A DNA stretch of 64,000 nt from CAZGMN01 sp964645765 (GTDB lineage Bacteria; Acidobacteriota; Aminicenantia; Aminicenantales; Aminicenantaceae): the NCBI GenBank assembly GCA_964645765.1, contig CAZYBE010000007.1, forward strand, positions 1-64,000, given 5' to 3'. Shown piece by piece: positions 15,638 to 24,347 of this stretch. Made by a program: the position numbers and the translations under genes. A model generated the notes under the pieces. It saw only the letters and a program-made list of their open reading frames with translations, ran no database searches and was not told where the DNA came from. Position 1 is the stretch's first letter. Every line of letters begins with the position of its first letter.

Positions 15638-17218
15638 TTAGCTTTTCAGGATTTTATCGACTTCTTCTCTATCGACTTCAGTTATGTAGGGAATACCGCT
15701 TATCTCTGCAGCATCCTTGGTCAAGGCAGCGATATCGTCGCGGCTGATGTAGCTCAGGTTGAACTTTCTGTTTCCAGCCATGAGCTGGCGCAAGCCTTGG
15801 CTGAGCCTCGAGAAATAGCTGAAGAGACCCATAGCACCGGTGGGTATTTCGCTGTACCTTTCTTGGTATTTCATCTTAAGTTCCGGCGCAGTGACAAAGA
15901 TTTCTTCAGCCGTGCTGCCGAAGCGCTCGACATAGACCGGAATCTGTCCTTCCTGGATTCTGCGGCCTATTGTTTTTCCGACCATGGTCGCTGCCAGAGG
16001 AGCTCTGGCCATTCCCACGGTTTTAAAATAAGGAGCTCCCAAGGCTAATGCTTTGTAAATTTGGTCTTCAAAAGTGATGCCGCCAGCGGCTGCTACATCC
16101 GGGATGTACTCTCCTTTTTCGTCGAGCCTGCGCAGGTATTGATAGAGGAGGGACCAGATTTCGACGCTCGGAATTCCCCATTCGTTCATCATCCGCCAGG
16201 GGCTCATTCCTGTTCCGCCGCCAGCGCCGTCAACTGTTAAAAGGTCGATCTTGGCTTTTGAGGAGAATTTGACCGCCCTGGCCAAGTCCGCAGGCCTATA
16301 AGCTCCGGTCTTGAGGAAGACATATTTTGCACCTGCCTTTCTCAATTCCTCGACTCTTTTCATGAAGCCTTCCTCCTCGACCATTCCCAGCCTGGAGTGC
16401 CTCTCGAACTCCTTGAAGCTTCCCTTTTCAAAGGCCTGGATGATACTCGGGTCATCAGGGTCGGGCAGGACAATATAGCCTCTTTTCTTCAATTCCTGGG
16501 CCTTCTTGAGGCTCTTGATCTTGACCTCTCCGCCGATGTCCTTGGCTCCTTGTCCCCATTTCAGCTCCACGGCTTCAACTCCCAATTTCTGGATGGCATA
16601 CTCATGAACCCCAAGCCTTGTATCCTCGACATTGGCCTGGATGACAACTGTTCCATAACGGTCTTCCTGGAAATCTTTGAAAAATTTGACCCTGGACTCC
16701 ATGTCAGGAGAGCGGACGATCTTCCCATTCTTGATTTCAGATTCATCATCCATCCCGCAGACATTCTCTCCGATGGTGAGAATCGTCCCGGCTATGGCCG
16801 CTCCTTTGGCCAGGCCTTCCCAATTTTGCTTGGCCACGTTTGTTGAACCCATACCGCAAAGGATGAAGGGAACTTTTAGCTTAATTCCTTTGTCGTGTCC
16901 GACCGCGGTCTCGATGCTGACCTTAGGAAAGGTGGCTTTGTCGCTGTCGGCTTCAACGCCATAGGCTCCGACAGCCGTGCCCATGATGCTGAAGTGAGAA
17001 AGGTCCACAGGATACTCTTTCTCCGAGGCGGCGGTGATGATGCCAAAGGGCTGGGGATAGAGGACTTCGGGGCCGCGATAAGCAGATTTTCCTATTTCGC
17101 ACATTCCGATGCAGCCGTCGACACAGGTCACGCACATTCCGCTGAAAGGACTGACCGAGCCTTCTGTTCTGTTCTTGGTCAAAGTGGCTGCGCTTCTGTT
17201 GAGTTTTGTATAAGCCAT
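15638..17218 (-). CDS. FMN-binding glutamate-synthase-like protein (GltB central/FMN domain)
   Basis: The 526-aa protein starts at ATG 17218 behind AGGAGGT. It matches the stand-alone FMN domain of glutamate synthase (archaeal-type GltB2 family): TGTAVGAYGVEAD-like N-terminal barrel entry, LTVDGAGGGTGMSPW phosphate/FMN loop, DVAAAGGITFEDQIYKALALGAPYFKTVGMARAP. It has an additional N-terminal Cys cluster (CVTCVDGCIGMC) suited to an Fe-S centre. No glutaminase domain is present. It is the last gene after NuoE/F-like and HoxU-like subunits, so those probably feed it electrons from NAD(P)H. The true substrate (2-oxoglutarate/ammonia or something else) is uncertain. Confidence 0.8.
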   Translation of the reverse strand: MAYTKLNRSAATLTKNRTEGSVSPFSGMCVTCVDGCIGMCEIGKSAYRGPEVLYPQPFGIITAASEKEYPVDLSHFSIMGTAVGAYGVEADSDKATFPKVSIETAVGHDKGIKLKVPFILCGMGSTNVAKQNWEGLAKGAAIAGTILTIGENVCGMDDESEIKNGKIVRSPDMESRVKFFKDFQEDRYGTVVIQANVEDTRLGVHEYAIQKLGVEAVELKWGQGAKDIGGEVKIKSLKKAQELKKRGYIVLPDPDDPSIIQAFEKGSFKEFERHSRLGMVEEEGFMKRVEELRKAGAKYVFLKTGAYRPADLARAVKFSSKAKIDLLTVDGAGGGTGMSPWRMMNEWGIPSVEIWSLLYQYLRRLDEKGEYIPDVAAAGGITFEDQIYKALALGAPYFKTVGMARAPLAATMVGKTIGRRIQEGQIPVYVERFGSTAEEIFVTAPELKMKYQERYSEIPTGAMGLFSYFSRLSQGLRQLMAGNRKFNLSYISRDDIAALTKDAAEISGIPYITEVDREEVDKILKS

Positions 17219-17291
17219 AATGATTACCTCCTTGTTGTCAAATTTATTTTATAAGCAGCGAAGAGCAATAAACTCAAAAATATTCTCATTT

Positions 17292-18011
17292 CTATTTGCT
17301 CGCTCTTGTCTGCTCCTTCTTTTCTGATTTTTCGCTCTTTTCTCGAACGCAAGTTCCGCAGCGGCCGACGTCATACATCCAGCACTGAAGCTCATCGTAA
17401 TGGTCAAGGCAGGTTGGGTCCATGGTCAAACAGGCATTGCAGACCGCTGTCTCTGCCTGAGGCCCCTGGCATCTCAACTGGCAAGCCGGACAGATGTACA
17501 TACAGCCGCCGCAAAGCCGGCATTCCTCAGAGCGGATGTCGAAAGGAGTGGATATTTTTCTTCTATGGCCTCGCTTTTGAAAGCCAATCGCCCGGCCGTC
17601 CATCTGTTCCGCACACATCCGGACGCAGAGGCCGCAGAGGATGCATTCTTCGTTTCGAATCTTGAACCTGACCTGTTTGACTCCAAATTTAGAGGCTAGG
17701 TCTTGGATAATTTTTGAGTTTGGTGCGAGGGAAAGCATGAGCTCGATCATCATCTTTCGAGTTTCAATGACTCTGCGGGTATCGGTTCTGACCACGAGCC
17801 CTTCCTCCACAGGATAGGTGCAAGAAGAGACCAATTTGGACTTAGGTTCCTGACCTATCTCCACAAGACAAAGACGGCAGCCGCCAAAGCGGCTTAATCC
17901 TTCGTGGTAACAGAGGGTTGGTATTTCCATGCCGTAAAATCTAGCCGCATCTAAAATGGTTTGGCCTTTTTCTGCTTTAACTTCCAAGGCGTTTATATAT
18001 AGTGTAATCAT
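17292..18011 (-). CDS. HoxU/NuoG-N-like iron-sulfur subunit
   Basis: The 239-aa protein starts at ATG 18011 behind TGAGG, seven bases after the NuoF-like stop; a longer frame to 18056 overlaps that gene. An N-terminal 2Fe-2S ferredoxin domain has TLCYHEGLSRFGGCRLC plus a later Cys. It is followed by the Cys-rich NuoG region and two 4Fe-4S motifs (CILCGLCVRMC, CRLCGGCMYIC). Four to six further Cys sit in the tail (CNACLTMDPTC, CGTC). It stops before any H-cluster or molybdopterin domain, so it is an electron-relay subunit, not a catalytic hydrogenase or formate dehydrogenase. Confidence 0.82.
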   Translation of the reverse strand: MITLYINALEVKAEKGQTILDAARFYGMEIPTLCYHEGLSRFGGCRLCLVEIGQEPKSKLVSSCTYPVEEGLVVRTDTRRVIETRKMMIELMLSLAPNSKIIQDLASKFGVKQVRFKIRNEECILCGLCVRMCAEQMDGRAIGFQKRGHRRKISTPFDIRSEECRLCGGCMYICPACQLRCQGPQAETAVCNACLTMDPTCLDHYDELQCWMYDVGRCGTCVREKSEKSEKKEQTRASK

Positions 18012-18018
18012 TTTTTCC

Positions 18019-19869
18019 TCACTCGATTTTAATCGCATCAAAGTTGCAAGCCTCACAGCAGGCTCCGCATTTAATGCATTTCACTGGATCGATAACATGG
18101 ACTTTTTTTAATTCCCCAGAAATAGCTCCCTGGGGACAGACCTTCAGACAGGCTAAGCAGCCTGTGCATTTTTCTTCTATGATAGAGTATTGGATTAATT
18201 TTGTACAAACCCCTGCCGGACATTTTTTATCTTTTATGTGAGCTTCAAATTCATCCCTGAAGTACCGAATCGTGGAAAGGACTGGATTGGCAGCCGTTTG
18301 GCCCAGACCACACATGGAAGCATCCCTGGTGGCTTTAGCCAGAGCCATAAGGAACTCGAGGTCTCCTTCCTTTCCTCTTCCTTCTGAGATATCAGTGACC
18401 ATTTCCCACATTCTTTGAGTCCCTTCCCGGCAGGAGAGACATTTGCCACAGGATTCATCTCTTAGAAAATTCAAGAAATATTTAGCCACGTCCACCATGC
18501 AGGTATTTTCATCCATAACGATCATCCCCCCAGACCCCATCATCGAGCCAACTTCAGCCAGGCTCTCATAATCAATGGGCAGGTCAAGCTTTTCTTTAGG
18601 GATGCATCCGCCTGAGGGACCGCCGGTCTGAACAGCCTTGAATTCTTTCCCCCCTGGGATTCCTCCGCCGATGTCAAAGATGATTTCTCTCAAGGTGATT
18701 CCCATTGGGACTTCCACCAGCCCTGTGTTATTGATTTTTCCGACGAGTGAAAATATTTTGGTTCCCTTGCTTTTCTCTGTGCCTATTCTTGAGAACCAAT
18801 CAGCCCCCCGGTTTATGATCGCAGGAGCATTAGCCCAAGTCTCGACATTATTAATATTCGTCGGCTTCCCCCAAAGTCCCTCTTGGGCGGGATAGGGAGG
18901 CCTCTGTTTGGGGATTCCAATTTTTCCTTCGATACAAGCCAATAACGCTGATTCTTCGCCCGAGACAAACGCTCCAGCTCCTTTTGAGATTGAAATATCG
19001 AAGCTGAAGTCAGTGCCAAGTATATTTTTTCCGAGTAAGTTATATTCTCTGGCTTGGTCAAGAGCAATGGTGATATTTTCGACGGCAAGCGGATATTCTG
19101 CACGGACATAAATAATTCCTTCTTTTGCGCCTATGGCATAGGCTCCGATGAGCATACCTTCGATGACGCTATGGGGATTTCCCTCCAATAAACTTCTATC
19201 CATATAAGCACCTGGGTCACCTTCATCACAATTACAGACGATATATTTTTTATCTCCCTTGGCTTTGCTTGTAAATTCCCATTTATATCCAGTGGGAAAA
19301 CCTGCTCCACCTCGTCCTCTTAATCCAGATTTTTTGATTTCCTCTAAAACTCCATGGGGGGTCATGGTTTGCAGGGCTTTAGCGATGGCTGAATAGCCAT
19401 TCACAGCTATGTAATCTTTGATTTCAGTGGGGTCGACGAAACCATTGTTTCCAAAAATGATTCGTTTTTGTTCTTTATAGAAAGGGACTTCCTTTTCATA
19501 CACAATCTTTTCTTCAGTTTGGGGATGAACATAAAGAAGGCGATCAATAATTTTTTTCTCTTTAATTGTTTTTGAAATAACTTCTTTAATATCTTTAAGT
19601 TGAATTCGCTGGTAGAAAATTCCTTCAGGCTGGATGACGATGATCGGCCCTCTTTCACAGAACCCATGACAGCCCGTCGTTCGAACTTCGGCGACATCCT
19701 GAAGATTTTGATTTTTAATTTCATCCTTGAAAGCCTGGGCAACTTTTTGACATCCATATGCATGACAACCTGTTCCACTGCAGATGGTAATGATGGATTT
19801 CCCATTTTTGCGGGATTTTAGAATATCTTTTCTTAGCTCGTCTAATTTTTTGATATTCATACTTCCCAT
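18019..19869 (-). CDS. NuoF/HndC-like NAD(P)H-binding flavoprotein subunit
   Basis: The 616-aa protein has, in order: an N-terminal thioredoxin-like 2Fe-2S domain (CSGTGCHAYGC, GCHGFCERGP); the NADH/FMN domain with GLRGRGGAGFPTGYKWEF and CNCDEGDPGAYMDR; an SLBB domain; the 4Fe-4S motif SCGKCLSCREGT; and a C-terminal two-[4Fe-4S] ferredoxin (CTGCLACLKVC, CIKCGACCEAC). This extended layout is that of NADP-reducing or electron-bifurcating hydrogenase beta subunits. Its start overlaps the NuoE-like stop (TAATG). It oxidises or reduces NAD(P)H and links it to ferredoxin-like centres. Confidence 0.9.
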   Translation of the reverse strand: MGSMNIKKLDELRKDILKSRKNGKSIITICSGTGCHAYGCQKVAQAFKDEIKNQNLQDVAEVRTTGCHGFCERGPIIVIQPEGIFYQRIQLKDIKEVISKTIKEKKIIDRLLYVHPQTEEKIVYEKEVPFYKEQKRIIFGNNGFVDPTEIKDYIAVNGYSAIAKALQTMTPHGVLEEIKKSGLRGRGGAGFPTGYKWEFTSKAKGDKKYIVCNCDEGDPGAYMDRSLLEGNPHSVIEGMLIGAYAIGAKEGIIYVRAEYPLAVENITIALDQAREYNLLGKNILGTDFSFDISISKGAGAFVSGEESALLACIEGKIGIPKQRPPYPAQEGLWGKPTNINNVETWANAPAIINRGADWFSRIGTEKSKGTKIFSLVGKINNTGLVEVPMGITLREIIFDIGGGIPGGKEFKAVQTGGPSGGCIPKEKLDLPIDYESLAEVGSMMGSGGMIVMDENTCMVDVAKYFLNFLRDESCGKCLSCREGTQRMWEMVTDISEGRGKEGDLEFLMALAKATRDASMCGLGQTAANPVLSTIRYFRDEFEAHIKDKKCPAGVCTKLIQYSIIEEKCTGCLACLKVCPQGAISGELKKVHVIDPVKCIKCGACCEACNFDAIKIE

Positions 19870-20351
19870 TATTCAGCTTTACTCCTTTTCTCAGGCCTGA
19901 ATTTTTTAATGAGCTTGTCAACTTTTCTGATTTTCATTTGGCCGTAATAATCCCCATCGATGACAGCGATGGGTCCCAGAGCGCAGGCCCCTAAACAGTT
20001 GACGGTTTCTAATGTAAACAGGTTATCTTTCGTTGTTTCTCCGACCTTTATGTTGAGCCTTCTTTTAAACTCTTCTAAGACCAGCGGAGCTCCTCTGACG
20101 TGACAAGCCGTGCCCATGCAAATGGTAATCAGATGCTTTCCCCGAGCGGTGAGGCTGAAAATATTATAGAAGGTGGCGATGCTTATCACATCCATCAGAG
20201 GAACTTCTAAAGCTTCTGATACCTTTATCAAAGCATTTTGAGGAAGATAATTAAATTTAGCCTGAATGTCTTGAAGGATGGGCATTAAGTATTTCTTTTC
20301 TTGGGGATGCTTTTTTATTATTGTATCGAATTCAGCGACTTCGGGTTGCAT
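19869..20351 (-). CDS. NuoE/HndA-like 2Fe-2S subunit
   Basis: The 160-aa thioredoxin-fold [2Fe-2S] protein begins with the three-helix region (LMPILQDIQAKFNYLPQNAL). The four cluster cysteines lie in CMGTACHVRGA and in VNCLGACALGP. It partners the NuoF-like subunit in complex I-type diaphorase modules. It is the first gene of the four-gene redox operon, with a good promoter about 145 bases upstream and therefore an unusually long AT-rich leader. Confidence 0.9.
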   Translation of the reverse strand: MQPEVAEFDTIIKKHPQEKKYLMPILQDIQAKFNYLPQNALIKVSEALEVPLMDVISIATFYNIFSLTARGKHLITICMGTACHVRGAPLVLEEFKRRLNIKVGETTKDNLFTLETVNCLGACALGPIAVIDGDYYGQMKIRKVDKLIKKFRPEKRSKAE

Positions 20352-20494
20352 GAGTCTTCTCCAAATTTGATATTGTCTAAATTAAGGATTCTTTTGAATT
20401 GAGGGGAAGATTGATAATTGAATTATGAAATTTATAATTCCTCCTCTTAACTTTTAATATAAATAATATAAAAAATAAAAATTATTAACACTTT

Positions 20495-20524
20495 TTTATA
20501 ACAGATATTCATTATTCTTGTCAA
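20495..20524 (-). promoter_or_regulatory. promoter of the redox operon
   Basis: Leftward TTGACA (20519-20524), 18 bases and TATAAA (20495-20500) form a strong sigma-70-type promoter. The distance to the first start codon is about 145 bases. The leader contains an unused AGGAGG followed by no ATG, so regulation in the leader is possible. Confidence 0.6.
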
Positions 20525-20531
20525 GAATTCG

Positions 20532-20604
20532 TGTTATTTAAAGTTGAAAAGTGTTATTTATGTTATTTAAAGTTGAATTCGAGGACGAATTCGAGGACGA
20601 GGAC
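20532..20604 (+). repeat. short tandem repeats between divergent promoters
   Basis: TGTTATTTAAAGTTGAA occurs at 20532-20548 and 20561-20577. GAATTCGAGGAC follows twice (20575-20586, 20587-20598) with a further GAGGAC. They lie between the leftward redox promoter and the rightward speD promoter, a place where a regulator could bind. No protein is encoded. Confidence 0.6.
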
Positions 20605-20615
20605 AAAAAGAATTC

Positions 20616-20643
20616 TTGACAGTGAATAGGAATTAGCCATAAT
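20616..20643 (+). promoter_or_regulatory. speD promoter
   Basis: TTGACA (20616-20621), 16 bases and CATAAT (20638-20643) lie 30 bases before ATG 20673, which has an AGGAG site at 20661. Confidence 0.6.
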
Positions 20644-20672
20644 TACTTCCAAACTGTCCGAGGAGAAGAAGG

Positions 20673-21128
20673 ATGACAAAAAAGATTCACCGAGCCATAG
20701 GCCATCATTATATCGTCGAAGCATCCGGATGCGACCCCGAGGTGATCAGCAGCGTCGACAAAGTCCAGCAGATCTTGGTCAAAGCTGCAGAAATTGCCGG
20801 AGCTCAGGTCTGGTCTATTTCTGTCAACAGGTTTCCTCCTAAGGGAGTCAGTGGAGTCATCGTCATTTCTGAGTCTCATATTTCCACCCACACCTGGCCA
20901 GAATACAGGTATGGAGCTCTGGACTTTTACACCTGCGGCAGTTCTGTTGATCCAGAGAAGGCGGTGTTCTATGCTGTCGAAGCTTTTGGTGCCACGACTT
21001 CTCACGTCACGGAGATCACACGAGGAATTGAGGAAGGAGACAAAATTTTTTACCACAGCTTTATCACTTGGGAAGAGGATTTTGTCACCGAGAAAAAAAA
21101 GAGAATAGATGCCAAGAAGTTAAGCTAA
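20673..21128 (+). CDS. speD: S-adenosylmethionine decarboxylase proenzyme
   Basis: The 151-aa prokaryotic class 1B AdoMetDC supplies decarboxylated AdoMet for spermidine synthesis. The self-processing site ESHISTHTWPE is intact: cleavage between Glu67 and Ser68 would create the pyruvoyl group, with the proton donors His73 and Cys88 (FYTCG) in the expected places relative to the Thermotoga enzyme. It stands alone behind its own promoter. No speE is in the window, although an agmatinase is at 55875. Confidence 0.95.
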   Translation: MTKKIHRAIGHHYIVEASGCDPEVISSVDKVQQILVKAAEIAGAQVWSISVNRFPPKGVSGVIVISESHISTHTWPEYRYGALDFYTCGSSVDPEKAVFYAVEAFGATTSHVTEITRGIEEGDKIFYHSFITWEEDFVTEKKKRIDAKKLS

Positions 21129-21364
21129 GATTCCAGAGAATATTTCAAAATTCCCGGCTTCCTCCCTTCAGCTCTCTCTGTTAAGTTTCTTTACAATTTA
21201 CGACTCATCATAATCCAACCTTGAATAAAATTCTGAGGGAATTCCCCAAAACAGGACGTTCATCTTTTGATTCAAATGGCATAAAAATTGCTATTTTTAG
21301 TCGAGGGCCAAAGATGAAGCTTATGGAAGGATGGGAGAAATCGAAACTTAGATTTCCTATTTTT

Positions 21365-21393
21365 TTAATAGATTTTCTTAAATTTGATATAAT
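21365..21393 (+). promoter_or_regulatory. putative promoter of the M1 peptidase gene, very short leader
   Basis: A perfect TATAAT (21388-21393) has a weak TTAATA -35 17 bases upstream. The gene's ATG lies only 12 bases after the -10 box, so the transcript would have a leader of about six bases and no ribosome-binding site. Confidence 0.45.
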
Positions 21394-21405
21394 AAAAATA
21401 GAACA

Positions 21406-24015
21406 ATGAAAAAAAGATTCATCATTCAAGCCTTTGCTTTTTTGCTCCTTTTCCTTCTCTTAGCCTTTGAAGCTCGCTCGCAGGAAGATGCTGCGACCGG
21501 GCTGGTCGCTCAGATGCAAAAGTCCTTGAACGAGAGAGACATTCCGGCTTACCTGGAGAATTTCGAAGAGGAGCTCAGGGCCAAAGAGGAGGCAAGCATA
21601 AAAAGCAGGTTCGATCAATTCCTGATGGACAGCGTGACTTTGTACAAAGCCGGGAAGCTGAGCCAGACCGCAGATGAAACAAAAATATTTCTTCAGGCTC
21701 TGTTTCAGAACTCTTTTTCAGTGATTATTGAAAACTGGCGGCTGAGCCTCATCGAGGTGGATGGACGATGGATGGTCAGCAAAAAGGACATCGTCGGGAG
21801 CGTCTCCACCCTTTATAAAATCAAAATCCCCTCTGAAAGGGCTGAAAGAGTCATGTCGATTGAAATCGAGCACGTGGATATGAAGCTCGTCTTTAAAGAT
21901 GCCCTCGTCTTTTTTGACAACATTCCTGAGCTGGAAACAGCCTTGCTCGTCGTCGGTAAAGGTCATGTAACTTTTACTCCTTCAGACCCCGAAGAAAGAC
22001 ACCAGCTTGACCTCATCTATAAAAAAAGCTCTCTTGACGATGAGCTCTCCTGTGCCTATCTCAGGTTCTCCAGCTATTTTTTTCAGAATAACATCAGGAT
22101 TGAAAAAGGCAAGGATGACCGCCAGGTTTCTGATTTAGAAAAAAACAACGCCTATTCTCTTTTTTCCAGGCATTATCCCAATTCCTTCACTATCGAACAT
22201 TCCCTCAACAAGGAGCTGTATTCGACCTTGCCTCAAGGAGAAGAGGCTGCCATTGATTTTAATGGAAAGAAGTATGGGAACCTGACCTATATCTATACCC
22301 CTTTTTCAGATGAGGAGGTCCATCTTTATCGCTGGAAAGATGAGAAGATCATCAGCCTCTATTCGCCTTTCGTCGAAGACAAAAAGAAGAGAATGGTTGT
22401 GACTTTTGGCGAGATGTTCAATGTCACGAATTATAAAATTGATGTTGATTTTAATCCCACGCAGTCTTTTCTTTCTGGAAAAGCAGAAGTTGAGATCAAG
22501 CCTAAGGTGGACTCCCTGGAAAGAGTCAAGCTTAAATTGAACTCCAAATTCGAAATTCTTCGTATCTATGACCAGGAGATGAATGAGCTTTTTTACAGCC
22601 GGGATAAATTGAGAGAGCTTCTTTATATTTACTTCATCAACCCTCCTTCTCGAGAGAGGCCTTGCACGATTGAGATTTTTTATCGAGGGAAAATTTCGCT
22701 TCCCGCGCAGGTTGAAGATTCCGTCAACCCCTATCAAGAGCAACGCGAATCCCTTGTCTTCATTCCTCCAAAGTTTGACAGTTATCTCTTCACTCGACGC
22801 TCCTACTGGTATCCTTCTCCTTCAGATGATGATTATTTTACGGCAAGGTTGAGAATCATTGTTCCACCCGGATACAGCTGTGTTTCTAATGGTGATTTGA
22901 TTGAGCAGGGCAAATTGGATAGAGCGGAGAGAGTCGAGGAAGTGGACAAAGTGGGGAGCTCTGTTTATATCTTCGAGACAAAATATCCTCTGAAATATCT
23001 CTCTTTTATTGTCGGAGACATCACCAAAGTCAAAGAAGATTCAGGCTCTCTCCCGCTCCAACTCTACTCCTCCTCTGAAATCTATTTTCAAAAGAGGGGC
23101 CTTGTCGAGGACGCCAAAAGGATTATTCAATTCTATGAAAGCAAGTTTGGGCCTTTTCCGTATGAGAAGTTGGGAATTGTCCAGAGAAATTGGTCTTCTA
23201 GCGGAGGGCACTCCTCCCCTTCCTTTATCGTTCTCAACGAGCTGCCCCAAGTCGCAGAAGGAGGGCATTATGTCAGTGTCCGGAGCCCCGTCGACCTCTC
23301 CCGCTGGAAAGAATATTTCATCGCTCACGAAATCGCCCACCAGTGGTGGGGGCAAGCTGTCACCTGGAAAACCTATCATGACCAATGGCTGAGCGAGGGA
23401 TTGGCTCAATTTGCCGCGGCTCTCTATTTGAGAGAAAGCCATGGCCAGGACGCTTATTCCATTATCCTCAAGAGGTTCTCTCTATGGACGGAAAAATATT
23501 CAAAATGGGGTCCCATCAGCCTGGGCTCTCGCCTCAGCCTTTTTAATTTCAATGCTTACCAGTCCATCATTTATAACAAAGCTTCTCTGGTGTTAAATCT
23601 GCTTAAAGATTTTCTGGGCGAGGAAGTTTTCTTTGGGGGATTAAGAGAATTTTTTGAAAAATACAAATATAACACAGCCGGCACCCGAGATTTTCAGAGA
23701 ATCATGGAAAATGTTTCAGGAAAAGACCTGACAATTTTCTTCAAGCATTGGTTTTCGTCCTATCTTCTTCCGGAACTCAAAGTTGCCCATTCTGTGAAAA
23801 AGGAAAAGGATGGATTGGTCCTGGAAGTCAGAGTGACCCAGCTCAGGGAGCAATTTGTTTTTCCGCTGTGGATAGAGTGGATGGAGAAGGGAGAGAAAGT
23901 CAGGAAAGTGCTCATTGTTGATGACAAGACTAAGGTTTTTGAGTTTAGGTTAGGGGAAAAACCGCAGAAGATAAGAGTGAATCCTGATAAAGCCCTGCCA
24001 GGAAAATTGTTATAG
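21406..24015 (+). CDS. M1 family zinc aminopeptidase
   Basis: The 869-aa exported protein has signal peptide residues 1-25 (FAFLLLFLLLAFEARS). The zinc site is complete: His641-Glu642-Ile-Ala-His645 followed by Glu664 in QWLSEGLAQF, the HExxH-x18-E spacing of gluzincins. The catalytic domain is preceded by a long beta-rich N-terminal region of about 400 residues, the first half of which is not part of the standard M1 fold and is unrecognised. The exopeptidase motif GxMEN is not obvious; SSGGHSSPSFIVL occupies its place, so substrate choice may differ from classical aminopeptidases. It is likely a periplasmic peptide scavenger. Confidence 0.85.
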   Translation: MKKRFIIQAFAFLLLFLLLAFEARSQEDAATGLVAQMQKSLNERDIPAYLENFEEELRAKEEASIKSRFDQFLMDSVTLYKAGKLSQTADETKIFLQALFQNSFSVIIENWRLSLIEVDGRWMVSKKDIVGSVSTLYKIKIPSERAERVMSIEIEHVDMKLVFKDALVFFDNIPELETALLVVGKGHVTFTPSDPEERHQLDLIYKKSSLDDELSCAYLRFSSYFFQNNIRIEKGKDDRQVSDLEKNNAYSLFSRHYPNSFTIEHSLNKELYSTLPQGEEAAIDFNGKKYGNLTYIYTPFSDEEVHLYRWKDEKIISLYSPFVEDKKKRMVVTFGEMFNVTNYKIDVDFNPTQSFLSGKAEVEIKPKVDSLERVKLKLNSKFEILRIYDQEMNELFYSRDKLRELLYIYFINPPSRERPCTIEIFYRGKISLPAQVEDSVNPYQEQRESLVFIPPKFDSYLFTRRSYWYPSPSDDDYFTARLRIIVPPGYSCVSNGDLIEQGKLDRAERVEEVDKVGSSVYIFETKYPLKYLSFIVGDITKVKEDSGSLPLQLYSSSEIYFQKRGLVEDAKRIIQFYESKFGPFPYEKLGIVQRNWSSSGGHSSPSFIVLNELPQVAEGGHYVSVRSPVDLSRWKEYFIAHEIAHQWWGQAVTWKTYHDQWLSEGLAQFAAALYLRESHGQDAYSIILKRFSLWTEKYSKWGPISLGSRLSLFNFNAYQSIIYNKASLVLNLLKDFLGEEVFFGGLREFFEKYKYNTAGTRDFQRIMENVSGKDLTIFFKHWFSSYLLPELKVAHSVKKEKDGLVLEVRVTQLREQFVFPLWIEWMEKGEKVRKVLIVDDKTKVFEFRLGEKPQKIRVNPDKALPGKLL

Positions 24016-24062
24016 TTCCCTTTGAGTTAGGCCCTTCCCCCAGGCTTCGTATTGTAAGGCGA

Positions 24063-24339
24063 AGGCGGATTGCTTCGAGAGCCGTATGAAAGGCTGAGCG
24101 GGCATGGTTCCTCGACCGAAGGGAGAGGAGAGACCTTGGAGGGGGAACCGCTTCGCGTTCCCCCTTCCAACGCTTCTGCTGCCTCCCCTTCTCGGACGCT
24201 TAAAAGCGTCCTGCGACCAAGGGGTCATACCCCCTTGGAACCCCCGCTGCTTTGCCGATGGGCAAAGCAGCGAAGCCTTGAATCGAGCCGCTTTTGCCTC
24301 GCTGGGGCAAAAGCGGCGTGCTTTCGAAGCAATCCGCCT
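24063..24339 (+). repeat. foldback element R2 with hairpin-array insertion
   Basis: A perfect 16-bp inverted repeat (AGGCGGATTGCTTCGA at 24063-24078; complement 24324-24339) encloses the family core: GGCTGAGCGGGCATGGTTCC, GGGAGAGGAGAG, then the hairpin CCGCTTTTGCC/GGCAAAAGCGG. The core is split by a 137-base insert (24134-24270). The element fills the space between the convergent ends of the M1 peptidase and the NtrC-type regulator. Confidence 0.85.
24134..24270 (+). other. array of four hairpins inserted in R2
   Basis: Four successive hairpins can be drawn: GGGGGAAC/GTTCCCCC (extended by TTGGA/TCCAA), GGACGCTT/AAGCGTCC, CCAAGGGG/CCCCTTGG and GCTGCTTTGCC/GGCAAAGCAGC. The sequence is absent from R1, R3 and R4 at the matching site. 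It looks like a separate structured element or RNA; no protein is encoded. Confidence 0.65.
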
Positions 24340-24347
24340 GAGCCGAT

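Noticed and set aside
15638..20351. A hydrogenase or complex I operon
   Set aside because: No H-cluster, NiFe or quinone-binding subunits are encoded; only the input module is present.
21129..21405. Short open frames (61-73 codons) on both strands between speD and the M1 peptidase
   Set aside because: They overlap each other, lack ribosome-binding sites and contain the M1 promoter.
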